Source: an uncultured Paludibaculum sp. (GTDB taxonomy: Bacteria > Acidobacteriota > Terriglobia > Bryobacterales > Bryobacteraceae). Taken from it: a stretch of 64,000 nt of DNA. This document shows, piece by piece, positions 36,640-45,614 of this stretch (position 1 is its first letter; each line of letters begins with the position of its first letter). Made by a program: the position numbers and the translations under genes. Below the pieces are notes generated by a model. That model saw nothing but the letters and a program-made list of their open reading frames with translations. It was not told the origin of the DNA and searched no databases. The DNA lies in the NCBI RefSeq assembly GCF_963665245.1, contig NZ_OY762267.1:1860001-1924000 (forward strand), written 5' to 3'.

Positions 36640-37298
36640 TGGATTCGCCGTACGGCCCCGGGTGTCGTCGCTTTCGAGCCTCGCCATGTCGACCAGCGCG
36701 TGGGCCCGCCGGATTGCCGTTCCTCTGTTCTCATTCATCCTTTTCACCTCGCTGTGAGTTGTACACGGGCGAACCAAGCGTTTTTGCCGGTTCCGGCTGT
36801 AAGCGACTGATTCCAGGGCAAAGATAGTTTTCGAGCTCGTGAACTGCGCTCGGTGGACGGGGCAAAACGGCGGTGAAGTGGAGGATTTCCGGGCGGCGGG
36901 CCGAAGGTCTTGGTGGCCTGGCTTTGGCGAATCAACTGCCCCAGCGAGCTGCGGGGAGGGGCGCCTCCGTTGTCGAAGCCCTGACCGGTCCGTACACCAC
37001 GATGTGCGTCAACGGCTCTGCGACTCTCGGTCGTGCGCTGAAGCACGTAGCGGCTGCCCCCTTTTCCGTTGCCCCCTTTTCCCTTTGCGGGTCGTGACGG
37101 AGAACTGTCTCGCACGCCCGTCCTGCCCGGGTTACCGCGTAAGCTTCCGATTTGGCATCCCGGCGGCGTTCTGACAGCACACAGGGACATTGCCAGATCC
37201 GAATGGAGTAACGGTCGCAGAAGTAGCCCCGCACCCTTCATTCGACTAACATTCCTGCAAATTTCGTGGCCAGTTCACGCTTATCAGGTGGAGGCTCT
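36640..37298. other. Intergenic stretch without a recognised gene
   Basis: About 660 bp between the 107-bp repeat and the next gene. Short open frames on both strands overlap each other and lack ribosome sites. A 13-bp direct repeat TGCCCCCTTTTCC occurs at 37055-37067 and 37070-37082. No promoter, RNA gene or mobile-element end is evident. Confidence 0.5.
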
Positions 37299-37772
37299 AT
37301 GCCGATGCGATTGATTATTTGCTTTCTTGGGCTCGCCCTCTCCTTGCCCGCGCAGTTCAGCTCGAAGGTGGATACCTTCGGGATGGTCGGCGTCGCCAAT
37401 GGCCAGACAGTCCGGTTGAATGTTCTAAATATGGGCCTACAGTCGACGGAACCCCCGACGTGTCTCATCTCGCTGCTGTTTCTCAACGATCAGGGCGAGG
37501 TACTCAAAACGAAAACTGTTGATGTGCGTCCCACGCACAGTACGTACCTCGATCTTGACGCCGACACGGACTTGTTGCTCGCAGCGAATGAACGGCGTCA
37601 AATCCGCGGCCTGATCATCCCGCTTTCCGCTGACCCCGGAGGCATGGGAGCTGCCTGCCCGCTGTTGCCAACACTGGAGCTCTTTGATCGATCGACAGGC
37701 AAAACCTCACTGATTCTGACGAAGACCCAGGTGATTCCCCGGGCTCCTCTACTAGAACGCAACCGCGACTGA
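37299..37772 (+). CDS. Small secreted protein of unknown function
   Basis: A 157-residue protein starting MPMRLIICFLGLALSLPAQF, a clear signal peptide. AGGTGGAGG lies 4 bases before the ATG at 37299; a second ATG at 37305 is also possible. The mature part (SSKVDTFGMVGVANGQTVRL...) is predicted beta-rich, with a Greek-key-like run of short strands, and contains two cysteines (in PPTCLIS and AACPLL) that could form a disulfide. No family is recognised. It stands alone after the repeat region. Confidence 0.7.
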   Translation: MPMRLIICFLGLALSLPAQFSSKVDTFGMVGVANGQTVRLNVLNMGLQSTEPPTCLISLLFLNDQGEVLKTKTVDVRPTHSTYLDLDADTDLLLAANERRQIRGLIIPLSADPGGMGAACPLLPTLELFDRSTGKTSLILTKTQVIPRAPLLERNRD

Positions 37773-37868
37773 GCGAGGAATGGCAGCGGGTGATAGGTGA
37801 AGCGGCTTTCGCCCGTTCTATAGAGAGTCGTTCGAAAGCCTGTGCGGGCCGGTTCAGGAGCATCTGTC

Positions 37869-38500
37869 ATGAAAACGCCGATCCGCGCGTTGGCAATAAC
37901 CTGGTCCGCCTTGGTGTCAAGCCAATCGCCTTACGCCGGCGCAAAACAACTACGCACCCCGTATCGGCACTCTGTCCGCGCTGCCGGAGTGCCTTCGTTT
38001 GATCTGACAGAATGTTTGATCTTTTCGTGAAGGCTGGACGGCCCGTCGACATCGCGAGGAGCATGTCTCGTCTTCGTTTCTAAATGTTACAGTTCCGACC
38101 GGGTCGTTTCATCAGCCGGAACCGTATCATTGTGTGCCGGGCCACCTTCGCCTCCAAGCTCTGGAAGTCGGGACGTCCACTGGAGTGTCCTACTCGCAGT
38201 TTGATCGAGGAATTCAGGATGGCCGATTCCTGTATCCAGTCGACGTCTGACGCCCGTACGGCTTTGAACTCCTCGACCGTCCTACCTCGCTACTCAGCCC
38301 CTCAACGCCCGACTGGGGGGAGCCATGGCCGTAGGCGGATTCAACACTGAGATCCTGCGGCCTCCGGTCGAAAGTGACCAAAGGGCAACGGCTGCCCGTG
38401 AAACCGCACTTCCGAGAATGGATGCTTTCGCGGCAAAAGGGGGAGTGACGAACCAGGACGCCCCTCTGCCATTGCAGTTGGCGAACCAGGGGCTCAGCCA
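37869..38500 (+). pseudogene. Probable decayed secreted-protein gene (possibly TIGR03435-like)
   Basis: An ATG at 37869 with CAGGAG 8 bases upstream opens a frame with a signal-peptide-like start (MKTPIRALAITWSALVSSQ). It stops after 53 codons at 38030. About 55 bp further, in another frame, LQFRPGRFISRN resembles the QFxPGRFxAxN segment of the acidobacterial TIGR03435 family. No continuous frame links the pieces, and nothing after about 38200 is recognisable. I read this as a frameshifted, degenerating gene filling most of the 850-bp gap. The family guess rests on one short motif. Confidence 0.3.
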
Positions 38501-38623
38501 GTGCCACATTGCTGCCAATTGCACCCTCGGGGGAACGGACCTGCGGCGCGGTTTCGTGCGCTGGGACCGCAATTAATGCAGAACAACTCGGCTGGTGGTT
38601 CGTATGAATTCCTTGGAGGCTCC

Positions 38624-41077
38624 ATGCTGAAGGACATCCGGTTTGCACTGCGGACCCTGGGGCGGGATCGCGGTTTCACCCTTACGGCGGTTTCGACGTT
38701 GGCGGTCTGTATCGCCGCCAATACGGCCACCTTTGCGATTGTCAATTCCGTCCTGCTGCGGCCGCTGCCGGTACCGGATTCGCAGGATCTGGTGCTGATG
38801 AGCAACCGATATCCGGGGGCGGGCGCGGGCGACAGCACCAACAGCGCCGCCGGCGACTACTACGACCGGATGACGGCGGTGACGGCGCTGCAGGATCAGG
38901 CGATGTTCGAAACGCAGCGGCCCACACTCGATGTCAGGGGTACGCCGGAGCAGATTGTGGGCATGAGCGCCACGCCTTCGCTGTTCCGGCTGCTGCGGGT
39001 GCCGCCGCTGTTGGGCCGCACATTCACGGCAGATGAAGGGGAGGTGGGGCAAAACTCCAAGGTGGTGCTCAGTTATGGCTTGTGGCAGCGGCTGTTTGGC
39101 GGCGACAGGAGTGCGATTGGGCGGACGATCCGGCTGAACGGGCGGACACAGGTGGTGGTAGGCGTGATGCCGCCGGATTTCCTATTCATGAATCCGGAAG
39201 TCCGCCTGTGGACACCGCTTGCCTTCCAGCCGGACCAGAAGGTGGCGCACCACAACAACAACTGGTGGAACGTGGGCCGGCTGAAGCCAGGTGCGACGCT
39301 GGCTCAAGTCCAGGCGCAGGTGAACGCGCTGAACGCGGCGAACAACGAGAAGTATCCACAATTCAAGGAGATCCTGGCGAACGCCGGCTTCCATACGGCA
39401 ACGGAGCGGTTGCAGGATGTGCTGGTGCGCGACGTGAAGAGCACGTTGTACCTGTTATGGGGTGGCGCGGCGTTCCTGTTGCTGATTGGCGCACTGAACA
39501 TCGCAAACCTGGCCTTCGCGCGGTTCAACCTGCGGCGCAAGGAGTTTGCGACGCGGATGGCGATTGGCGCCGGGCGGGCGCACCTGACGCGGCAACTGGT
39601 GACTGAGAACGCGCTGGTCGGGCTGGGCGGAGGCATGTTGGGGACGCTGCTGGGGGCGGGGCTGTTGCCGGCGCTGACGGCGATTGGGCTGGACCGGATT
39701 CCGCGGGCGAGCGAAGTGCGGATCGATCCGGCTGTGGCCGCATTCTCCTTAGGGCTTGCGGTGCTGGCCGCAGTGTTGACATCCGCCATTCCGCTCACCG
39801 GAATCTTCCGCGCGAGCCTCAACGAGGAACTGCGACAGGGCGGACGGAGCGGCAGCGGAGGCGGGGCGCGGGTGGTGCGCAAGTTGCTGGTATCCGCGCA
39901 GATCGGGTTCGCGTTTGCGCTGCTGGCGGGCGCGGGCCTGCTGCTGGCGAGCTTCCGGCACGTGTTGCGAAGCGATCCGGGGTTCCGGACCGAAGGAGTA
40001 GTGACGGCGTCGATCCATGCGCCGAGCTCGCGTTATCCGGGGGATGCGGAGGTTCGAACGCTGATGGACCGGGTGCTGGGTGGGATCCGTGCCATTCCGG
40101 GGGTTGCTTCGGCGGGCGGAACGACGGCGATTCCGTTTGGGGGCAATCACAGCGACAGCGTGATTTTCGCGGAAGGGTATGCGATGAGGCCGGGCGAGTC
40201 GGTGGTCTCTCCGCGGCAGATCCACGTGACACCGGGCTATTTCGAGACGATGGGGATCAGGCTGGTGCGCGGGCGGTATTTCGACGAGCGGGATAACGAG
40301 CGGTCGGCACCGGCGATTGTTGTCGATGAGATTCTGGCGAAGAAGTTCTGGCCGAATTCCGATCCGATTGGACGGCGGATGTTCCAACCACAGGACGTCA
40401 ACGACCTGATGAAGACGGATGAGCACACACGGTGGCTACGGGTGGTGGGGGTGGTGCGGCCGATCGCTCAGGATGCGTTGGATTCGAAAGCGCAGTCGGT
40501 GGGGGCGTATTACCTAGTGCACCGGCAGGGCCCGGACCGGTTTCTGACGTTTGCGGTCCGGCTGTCGACCGACAGGGATGCAGCGTTGCGCGCGATCCGG
40601 TCAACGATCGCGGCAATCGATCCGGAGCTAGCGGTCTTCGATGTGAAAAGCATGGCGCAGCGGGCGGAGTTGTCGTTGTCGTCACGGAGGGCGGCGATGG
40701 CGCTGTCGCTGGCGTTCGGCGGGCTGGCACTGTTTCTTGCGGCGATCGGGATCTATGGCGTGCTGGCATACCTGGTGACGCAACGGCGGCGGGAGATCGG
40801 CATTCGGGTGGCGCTGGGGAGCACGGGGGCGGGGATTGTACGGCTGGTGTTTGGCGAGGGACTGGTGCTGGTGGGGGTCGGCCTGGCGCTGGGGATCGCT
40901 GCGGCCGTGGGCTTGCGGGCGGTGGTGGAGAATGAACTGTATGGGGTGAGCGCGCTGGATCCGGTCGTGCTGGCGGCTGTGGTCGCGGTGCTGGGGTTGG
41001 TAGCGCTGATGGCGTGTGTGGTACCGGCGTGGCGGGCGTTGAAGGTGGATCCGATGGTTGTGCTTAGTGAGAGCTAG
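38624..41077 (+). CDS. MacB/FtsX-like ABC permease, ADOP group, without a PadR partner
   Basis: An 817-residue permease starting MLKDIRFALRTLGRDRGFT at an ATG with TTGGAGG upstream. Two MacB_PCD/FtsX units are visible: N-terminal helix at about 20-45, three helices around LLIGALNIANLAFARFN, and a C-terminal helix set around AIGIYGVLAYLVTQRRREIG. Unlike the two other ADOP permeases in the window it lacks the soluble prefix of about 75 residues and no PadR gene precedes it, so regulation must differ. No ATPase gene is adjacent. Function as an exporter component is inferred from the family. Confidence 0.9.
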   Translation: MLKDIRFALRTLGRDRGFTLTAVSTLAVCIAANTATFAIVNSVLLRPLPVPDSQDLVLMSNRYPGAGAGDSTNSAAGDYYDRMTAVTALQDQAMFETQRPTLDVRGTPEQIVGMSATPSLFRLLRVPPLLGRTFTADEGEVGQNSKVVLSYGLWQRLFGGDRSAIGRTIRLNGRTQVVVGVMPPDFLFMNPEVRLWTPLAFQPDQKVAHHNNNWWNVGRLKPGATLAQVQAQVNALNAANNEKYPQFKEILANAGFHTATERLQDVLVRDVKSTLYLLWGGAAFLLLIGALNIANLAFARFNLRRKEFATRMAIGAGRAHLTRQLVTENALVGLGGGMLGTLLGAGLLPALTAIGLDRIPRASEVRIDPAVAAFSLGLAVLAAVLTSAIPLTGIFRASLNEELRQGGRSGSGGGARVVRKLLVSAQIGFAFALLAGAGLLLASFRHVLRSDPGFRTEGVVTASIHAPSSRYPGDAEVRTLMDRVLGGIRAIPGVASAGGTTAIPFGGNHSDSVIFAEGYAMRPGESVVSPRQIHVTPGYFETMGIRLVRGRYFDERDNERSAPAIVVDEILAKKFWPNSDPIGRRMFQPQDVNDLMKTDEHTRWLRVVGVVRPIAQDALDSKAQSVGAYYLVHRQGPDRFLTFAVRLSTDRDAALRAIRSTIAAIDPELAVFDVKSMAQRAELSLSSRRAAMALSLAFGGLALFLAAIGIYGVLAYLVTQRRREIGIRVALGSTGAGIVRLVFGEGLVLVGVGLALGIAAAVGLRAVVENELYGVSALDPVVLAAVVAVLGLVALMACVVPAWRALKVDPMVVLSES

Positions 41078-41161
41078 GGGGCAGAGGAGCTTCCGGCGGT
41101 CCGCCCTCCGATTCTCGCGCTGGGCTTCCGTCCGCGGAAGCAGGTGGCTACGATCGTAGCT

Positions 41162-41560
41162 TCATCGTTCGAGCCAACAATCCAGCCATTCGTTGGAGCC
41201 TCTTCCGAAGTGGCCTTCAAAGCCGCCTTCGCCGCGAAGTCCGGAAAGATCCCCCGTCCCCTATCCGGCCAGGACAAACCATGTCGCCTTAGCCTTGCCG
41301 TGCCCAACGACTTCTGAACCTTGAAGTACGAAGGTGCCCTGGCGCCCAGTCAGTTCTCCCGGGAATCGTTGCACGCTGACGAGGCTGGCGGATTGGTCGC
41401 CGCGCAAGACCTGCAGAGCTCGAACGGGTGACTCGCCTTCGATGTCTCCAATGAACCTTTCGCTCAAGCGGATCTCCATCAAAGTGGGGCTGCCTGTTTG
41501 GTCGTAAGGCCTGGCTTCCGAACTCTGGACGGCAATCGTCCCTTCCGCTCTTGCGCGCAC
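41162..41560 (-). pseudogene. DUF3224 gene broken by an amber codon
   Basis: The frame from the GTG at 41560 encodes a DUF3224-like protein (ARAEGTIAVQSSEARPYDQ... ATWFVLAG) and stops at TAG (41263-41261). Directly after it, in the same frame, GTGDLSGLRGEGGFEGHFGR continues to a TGA at 41164-41162 and supplies the expected family C-terminus (SGTGELxGLxGEGGF). The TAG sits where the family usually has serine, so one change (TCG to TAG) explains the break. Just upstream (41563) the sequence turns into Rhs core. The family's role is unknown; its position suggests it once was the gene behind an Rhs tip. Confidence 0.75.
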
Positions 41561-41562
41561 AT

Positions 41563-41800
41563 GCGGCTCACGTTGTCTTTCCGCGAAGTAATGCGCCGGT
41601 CGTTGGCCGTGGCGGAGTACCGGTATTCGTTACTCGAACCCCGTCCCAATGTGCGGTTCGGCTCGTTCACCTGCACCAGATTGCCGAAGGCATCCGTCGT
41701 GTATTTCTTCCATCGTCCACCCGGGTCGGTGACCTTCATGGTCCGGCCGCGCGCGCCGTAGGTATATTCGGTCCATTGTCGATGCGTCCCAGCGGCATTT
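41563..41800 (-). pseudogene. Fragment of an Rhs/YD-repeat core
   Basis: The minus-strand frame encodes EYTYGARGRTMKVTDPGGRW, then DAFGNLVQVNEP, then EYRYSATANDRRITSRKDNVS, which are YD-type Rhs repeats. The last piece is nearly identical to the core of the two larger Rhs genes at 42604 and 45611. Homology stops abruptly at about 41563, where the DUF3224 pseudogene begins. There is no start, no tip domain and no full core, so it is a remnant of a third cassette. Confidence 0.8.
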
Positions 41801-42121
41801 GCGATGGCTGGAATCAGGATGGACCGGCATGGTTTAGTTTTTTGCGGTAGTTTACAAATAGCTCTATACTATTGATTCCGTGCTACTTACGCGTACGGAA
41901 AGGCAGTGGTACGATTCAGGCAGACCGCCGTTTGAGCTTGAGTGAAGACCCCAAAGTCGTTCGTAAGATCCTTGTTTTCATAGTCATATGGAAGGGACAT
42001 GTCAGGCTGTCCCGCTCCCGCTCCCCCGCTCCCCGCTCCCCCGACTGCCTTATCAGCATCTCACGCGTAGCACGTAGTGTAGGGAAGAGTGGGCGCACAA
42101 GAGGAATGGCGGAAGCCCACG
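41801..42121. other. Non-coding gap inside the Rhs array
   Basis: About 320 bp between the second cassette's small gene and the third cassette remnant. It contains a C-rich low-complexity run (about 42018-42050, CTCCCGCTCCC-type units) and an AT-richer patch near 41835-41880. No gene or RNA is recognised. It may mark the join between two recombined cassettes. Confidence 0.5.
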
Positions 42122-42601
42122 CTACCATTTACGCTTCGGCTGACCCTTCTGCGGAGTTGGTTTCAGTGGAATGACATCCACAGTCATCTTGGGTGGCTGC
42201 GTCACAACAAGAAACCCGTTCGGCGGTCGAAAATATGTCCGGATAACAGGCGTATGGGTTTCCTCTCCTTCAACTCGAAAGTCAAAGATGAGCTCAAGCT
42301 TCTCGCCCGTACATTCTTTTTTGTACCTAGATCGACTGCGAAGATGATATTCTACCTCAGCCTCCAAACTCCGTGCGGTACCCCTTGTCTTCAAATCGGC
42401 AATGGTCCCTTCTGGACCCACGGTGACCCATGCCCTCACGCTTCCGCCCGACCGGAGTTCGCTAACGACTGCAAACCGCGGCAACTCTAGCTCCTCCAAG
42501 CACTCCAGCCCCGAATGTTCCCCTCTGACGAATGGCGTACATAGTGGCGATATAAAAGAGCAGGTAAAGGCTGTTGCTGTTGCCAACAGAGAAGATCGCA
42601 T
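42122..42601 (-). CDS. Small secreted protein, candidate immunity partner of the Rhs tip upstream
   Basis: A 159-residue protein from the ATG at 42601, with AGGAGGGA about 7 bases upstream. The site lies inside the last codons of the Rhs gene, whose stop is at 42604. An N-terminal signal sequence (MRSSLLATATAFTCSFISP) precedes a domain of about 100 residues (VRAWVTVGPEGTIADLKTRG... LELIFDFRV) that weakly resembles the TonB C-terminal fold, and a Lys/Pro-rich tail. Position directly behind an Rhs toxin-like tip is the classic place for an immunity gene; a periplasmic site of action would fit its signal peptide. Immunity is inferred, not shown. Confidence 0.6.
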   Translation of the reverse strand: MRSSLLATATAFTCSFISPLCTPFVRGEHSGLECLEELELPRFAVVSELRSGGSVRAWVTVGPEGTIADLKTRGTARSLEAEVEYHLRSRSRYKKECTGEKLELIFDFRVEGEETHTPVIRTYFRPPNGFLVVTQPPKMTVDVIPLKPTPQKGQPKRKW

Positions 42602-42603
42602 CC

Positions 42604-44817
42604 TCAGTTCCCTCCTGTCACTGTTTTCTGACAATGCTGCCAGATAACTGAATTGTTAGCTGCATTCACCGTAGAATCATTATCATCATCGTTAATTAGT
42701 CCACCAACAACATGGGACAATTCATGTAATAGAACGAAGATGTTGCCAGCGTTCGACGATGAGGAAAGATGTGCGCTTAATCCTGGGATATCGCCTCCAT
42801 AGAAAAAGGCTCCCTCTCCATTGAGGACGATGTCGTATGCCTGAGAGGGAAGCGCGACGGCAGCAATTCCAGGCGTGTTGTTCCCGCTGAGTTCGATCCG
42901 AGACGCAACGCCGATCCGGGTTCCAATATCGTCCAGAAGCTCCGGAGAGACAACCTTTGCTCCACGCGTCCCTCCCGCAAGCCAATTCATGCAATCGCTG
43001 TCCTTTGCAAGGTTATCTTTCAGATTCTTAAATGCCTGTGCTGCTTGATCGGACTTTGCGCCTGACTTTGTCACATTATAAAGGTTGAGCTTGCCTTTCT
43101 TGATAGTGTTGGAGCTGGCTCCTCCCCCGCCTCCCCATTCAAGAGGGCCACCGCGACCGCCTCCGCCTCCTTCGCTGCCCCATTCCTCGCAGATGTTGCT
43201 CTGGAACCCAGTAAAGTACCACCCGGCCTCCCAACCTATGTTGTTTTGCCAGTAGCAGATGGGCGCCCGTCTTTGTAGGCCCTGCGGGTCACCAAAGTTC
43301 ACCGGATCATTCTCCACATACGCATACCGATTCCAGCTTTGAGGGTCCGCCGGTCCACCGCTAGCCCGATATGGATCCGCAGTAGTAAACCGCCCAAACT
43401 GCGGCGAGTAGTACCGGTTCTGTGCGTAGTCTAGGCCGCTGACGGCATCCCGAGAGTAAGTCGCAAACTTCTCCCTGTCCGCATTCGCGTTCCCCGTGCG
43501 CTGCTCCCCATAGGGGTAGTAGCTCAGAGCTTCGGTCCCGTTCTTCACCACACTCCCCAACCGGTCCGTCACCATCGAGTTTCCGCCACCGTCTATCAGG
43601 CGGCCGGCAAACCACACTCGTATTGACGCCGACGAGAAGTAATAGTGCCCGTTCGCCTTCGTCCCCCGCTGGTACACACCCAGCAGCTCTCCACCCAGGC
43701 CGTAGAAGAACGTCTCGAACGTGCCGTTCGCCCGCGATACCTGGGTCCTCTGGTTCGCCGCCGAGTAGCCGTACCACTCCGTTCCATTGCCCGTCGTCAC
43801 GTTCACCATCCGGTTGAAGAGGTCGTAGGTGGCCGTGCCCGAGCCCGTCCCAAAGCCCGTCATGTTTCCGTTGGCGTCGTAGTTGATGCCCGCTCCCGTC
43901 ATCCGGTTCGTCGCCGGATCCACATTGAACACCGCCGACGGCCCCGTGCCCTTTGTCACGTTCTGCTGCAGCCGGTTGCCAAATCCATCGTAGACCCACG
44001 CGAGGCCCCACTCCGGACCTGTCGTCGATGCCGCGATCAAGCGCCCAAGCTGATCGTATTGATAGGAAACCTCTTCGCCGCTCACGTTGTCCTTGCGCGA
44101 AGTAATGCGCCCGTCGTTGGCCGTGGCCGAGTAGCGATATTCGATATTCGAACCCCGTCCCGACGCCTGCGTCAACTGACCCAAGGCGTTATAGGTGAAC
44201 GACTCCGTGTCGGAGGTTCCATCCGGCTTGTACACGACCATCTGTGTAATCTGCGCCGCCGCGTTGCGTAGTCCACTGACGCGCGTGCCTGGCGCGATCG
44301 GGTATGTCGAATCGCGAAGTGCCGCCAATCCCAACGGGTCGTAGAGATAGCTCAGCGTCCGTCCCGTCTCGGCCACCGTCCCATTGGCACCGTAGACGTC
44401 CGGATACTTCATGGACGTCAACTTGCCCTCCGTGTCGTAGGTGTAGTTCGCCTCCAGCGGCGTGTCGTTGTTCGGGAACGTCACCTTCTTCTTCGTGACC
44501 AGCCCCCCCACCGAATACTCATAGGTTTCCACGACCGAGCCCAGCGTCACGGTGCTCAGCCGCCCTTGCGCGTTCACGCCGTAGTCATAGGCATAAGTCG
44601 GCGACTGGGTATAGTCGTAACCGGTCCAGCCGACCGGCTTCACGTACACCCCGACAAGCCGCCCGTAACCGTCCCGCCCATACGCCGTGACGACGCCCTT
44701 GGCGTCCGTCTTTGTGGCCACTTGCCCATCCAGCCCGTACGTGTAGGCCGTCGTGCCGGTTTCCGGCTGGACGACGCTCGTCAACTGGAACAAGGAGTTG
44801 TAGGTGAACGTCTCCAT
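42604..44817 (-). CDS. 5'-truncated Rhs/YD-repeat protein with an HExxH tip (cassette 1)
   Basis: A frame of 737 codons from the first ATG; the open frame extends further upstream without a start codon, so the true 5' end is missing. Residues 1-515 are YD repeats ending in the Rhs-associated core (RYYSPQFGRFTTADPYRA... DPQGL). Residues 516-737 are a non-homologous tip with a glycine-rich linker (GSEGGGGGRGG) and VLLHELSHVVGG. H698 and E699 fit a zinc-peptidase active site, with the second His at 702. There is no signal peptide and no N-terminal Rhs domain. It reads as a silent cassette or a coupled downstream frame rather than a complete effector. Confidence 0.8.
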   Translation of the reverse strand: METFTYNSLFQLTSVVQPETGTTAYTYGLDGQVATKTDAKGVVTAYGRDGYGRLVGVYVKPVGWTGYDYTQSPTYAYDYGVNAQGRLSTVTLGSVVETYEYSVGGLVTKKKVTFPNNDTPLEANYTYDTEGKLTSMKYPDVYGANGTVAETGRTLSYLYDPLGLAALRDSTYPIAPGTRVSGLRNAAAQITQMVVYKPDGTSDTESFTYNALGQLTQASGRGSNIEYRYSATANDGRITSRKDNVSGEEVSYQYDQLGRLIAASTTGPEWGLAWVYDGFGNRLQQNVTKGTGPSAVFNVDPATNRMTGAGINYDANGNMTGFGTGSGTATYDLFNRMVNVTTGNGTEWYGYSAANQRTQVSRANGTFETFFYGLGGELLGVYQRGTKANGHYYFSSASIRVWFAGRLIDGGGNSMVTDRLGSVVKNGTEALSYYPYGEQRTGNANADREKFATYSRDAVSGLDYAQNRYYSPQFGRFTTADPYRASGGPADPQSWNRYAYVENDPVNFGDPQGLQRRAPICYWQNNIGWEAGWYFTGFQSNICEEWGSEGGGGGRGGPLEWGGGGGASSNTIKKGKLNLYNVTKSGAKSDQAAQAFKNLKDNLAKDSDCMNWLAGGTRGAKVVSPELLDDIGTRIGVASRIELSGNNTPGIAAVALPSQAYDIVLNGEGAFFYGGDIPGLSAHLSSSSNAGNIFVLLHELSHVVGGLINDDDNDSTVNAANNSVIWQHCQKTVTGGN
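43301..44180 (-). repeat. Shared Rhs core, copy 1 of an approximately 880-bp direct repeat
   Basis: This stretch matches 46301-47181 at a constant offset of about 3.0 kb with scattered single-base differences, many at third codon positions. Identity ends sharply on the tip side near the DPxG-type motif and, in the other copy, at the 5' truncation. Such a direct repeat is a substrate for homologous exchange between the two Rhs cassettes. Confidence 0.85.
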
Positions 44818-44885
44818 CTCCGACGTGCTTGCAGTCCGGCCTACAGACGATTGCGGAGGGGTGACCGGGGACTCCTTCGTATGCG

Positions 44886-45614
44886 TCAGTTGGTAGGACG
44901 CGCGATAGAACCCATTGCCTGCCGGCGTTTGAATTGGTCCTTCGTCGGGAGTCCTCCCCCTTGATCGAACGCATAGAGAAACGGGAATTGTGGTTGATCA
45001 ATAAACCATGTATCTTGTCTGACAAAAACATGATAAGTAAATTGTGGATGGATACGACTGAAATCTTGTGTGAATCTGTTCACTTGGTCCTGCGAGAGCG
45101 AGCCACGGACGCGAACAAAGACCGCCAGTCCACCAATAGTATCTGGAGGATCGTAGAGTGGCGCAACCTCAAGAATATCGTATCCTTGATCCTTCCACGA
45201 AAGGGAGCCTGTCAGTCGCCCCACAATCATCTCTTGGATCCTGTCTCCATCACGTACGCGCAGGATGGCTGAATCACCTAACTTGAGAACCAGGGCTAAC
45301 CGCGGCCACGTTTTCAGGCCGAGCGGGTACTCATACCGTAACCGATAGAAATAGTTCTCCACACTGATATGATTTGACCCTTTTCCGCAGTATTCCCGAA
45401 CCTCCGGCCCAGTCCCGATCAGGAGTCGCCCAAATGGCACCGACGCATAGTCGCGCACAAACTCTTGAGCGGCTTCATATAAAAGGCCAGAAGAGAATTT
45501 ACGCACATCTACCTGTCGAACGACAGACACCAAGTCATTGGATTGGGCGCGCACCGCTTCGGCTTGGCCATAGAGAATCTTACCACAAATTAATGTCAAT
45601 ATAATTAGCCTCAT
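44886..45614 (-). CDS. Secreted protein, candidate immunity partner of Rhs cassette 2
   Basis: A 242-residue protein whose ATG overlaps the stop of the upstream Rhs gene in an ATGA junction, so translation is probably coupled. It starts MRLIILTLICGKILYGQAEA, a signal peptide. The mature part (SNDLVSVVRQVDVRKFSSG...) has no recognised family and no similarity to the other small protein at 42122, as expected for tip-specific immunity. Its final 20 or so codons overlap, in another frame, sequence that reads as Rhs core (PAGNGFYRASYQLTH), so the original 3' end may have been replaced by recombination. Confidence 0.6.
   Translation of the reverse strand: MRLIILTLICGKILYGQAEAVRAQSNDLVSVVRQVDVRKFSSGLLYEAAQEFVRDYASVPFGRLLIGTGPEVREYCGKGSNHISVENYFYRLRYEYPLGLKTWPRLALVLKLGDSAILRVRDGDRIQEMIVGRLTGSLSWKDQGYDILEVAPLYDPPDTIGGLAVFVRVRGSLSQDQVNRFTQDFSRIHPQFTYHVFVRQDTWFIDQPQFPFLYAFDQGGGLPTKDQFKRRQAMGSIARPTN

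Noticed and set aside
35761..36777. Three overlapping minus-strand open frames (338, 310 and 260 codons) as protein genes
   Set aside because: They are the same 107-bp tandem repeat read in three frames. None has a ribosome site and their Gln/Arg/Ser/Pro composition is unlike other proteins here. Kept as a repeat and as a finding.
36744..37241. Minus-strand open frame of 165 codons
   Set aside because: Several frames are open here on both strands, none has a ribosome site, and the composition is Arg/Gly/Ser/Pro-rich. No family is recognised.
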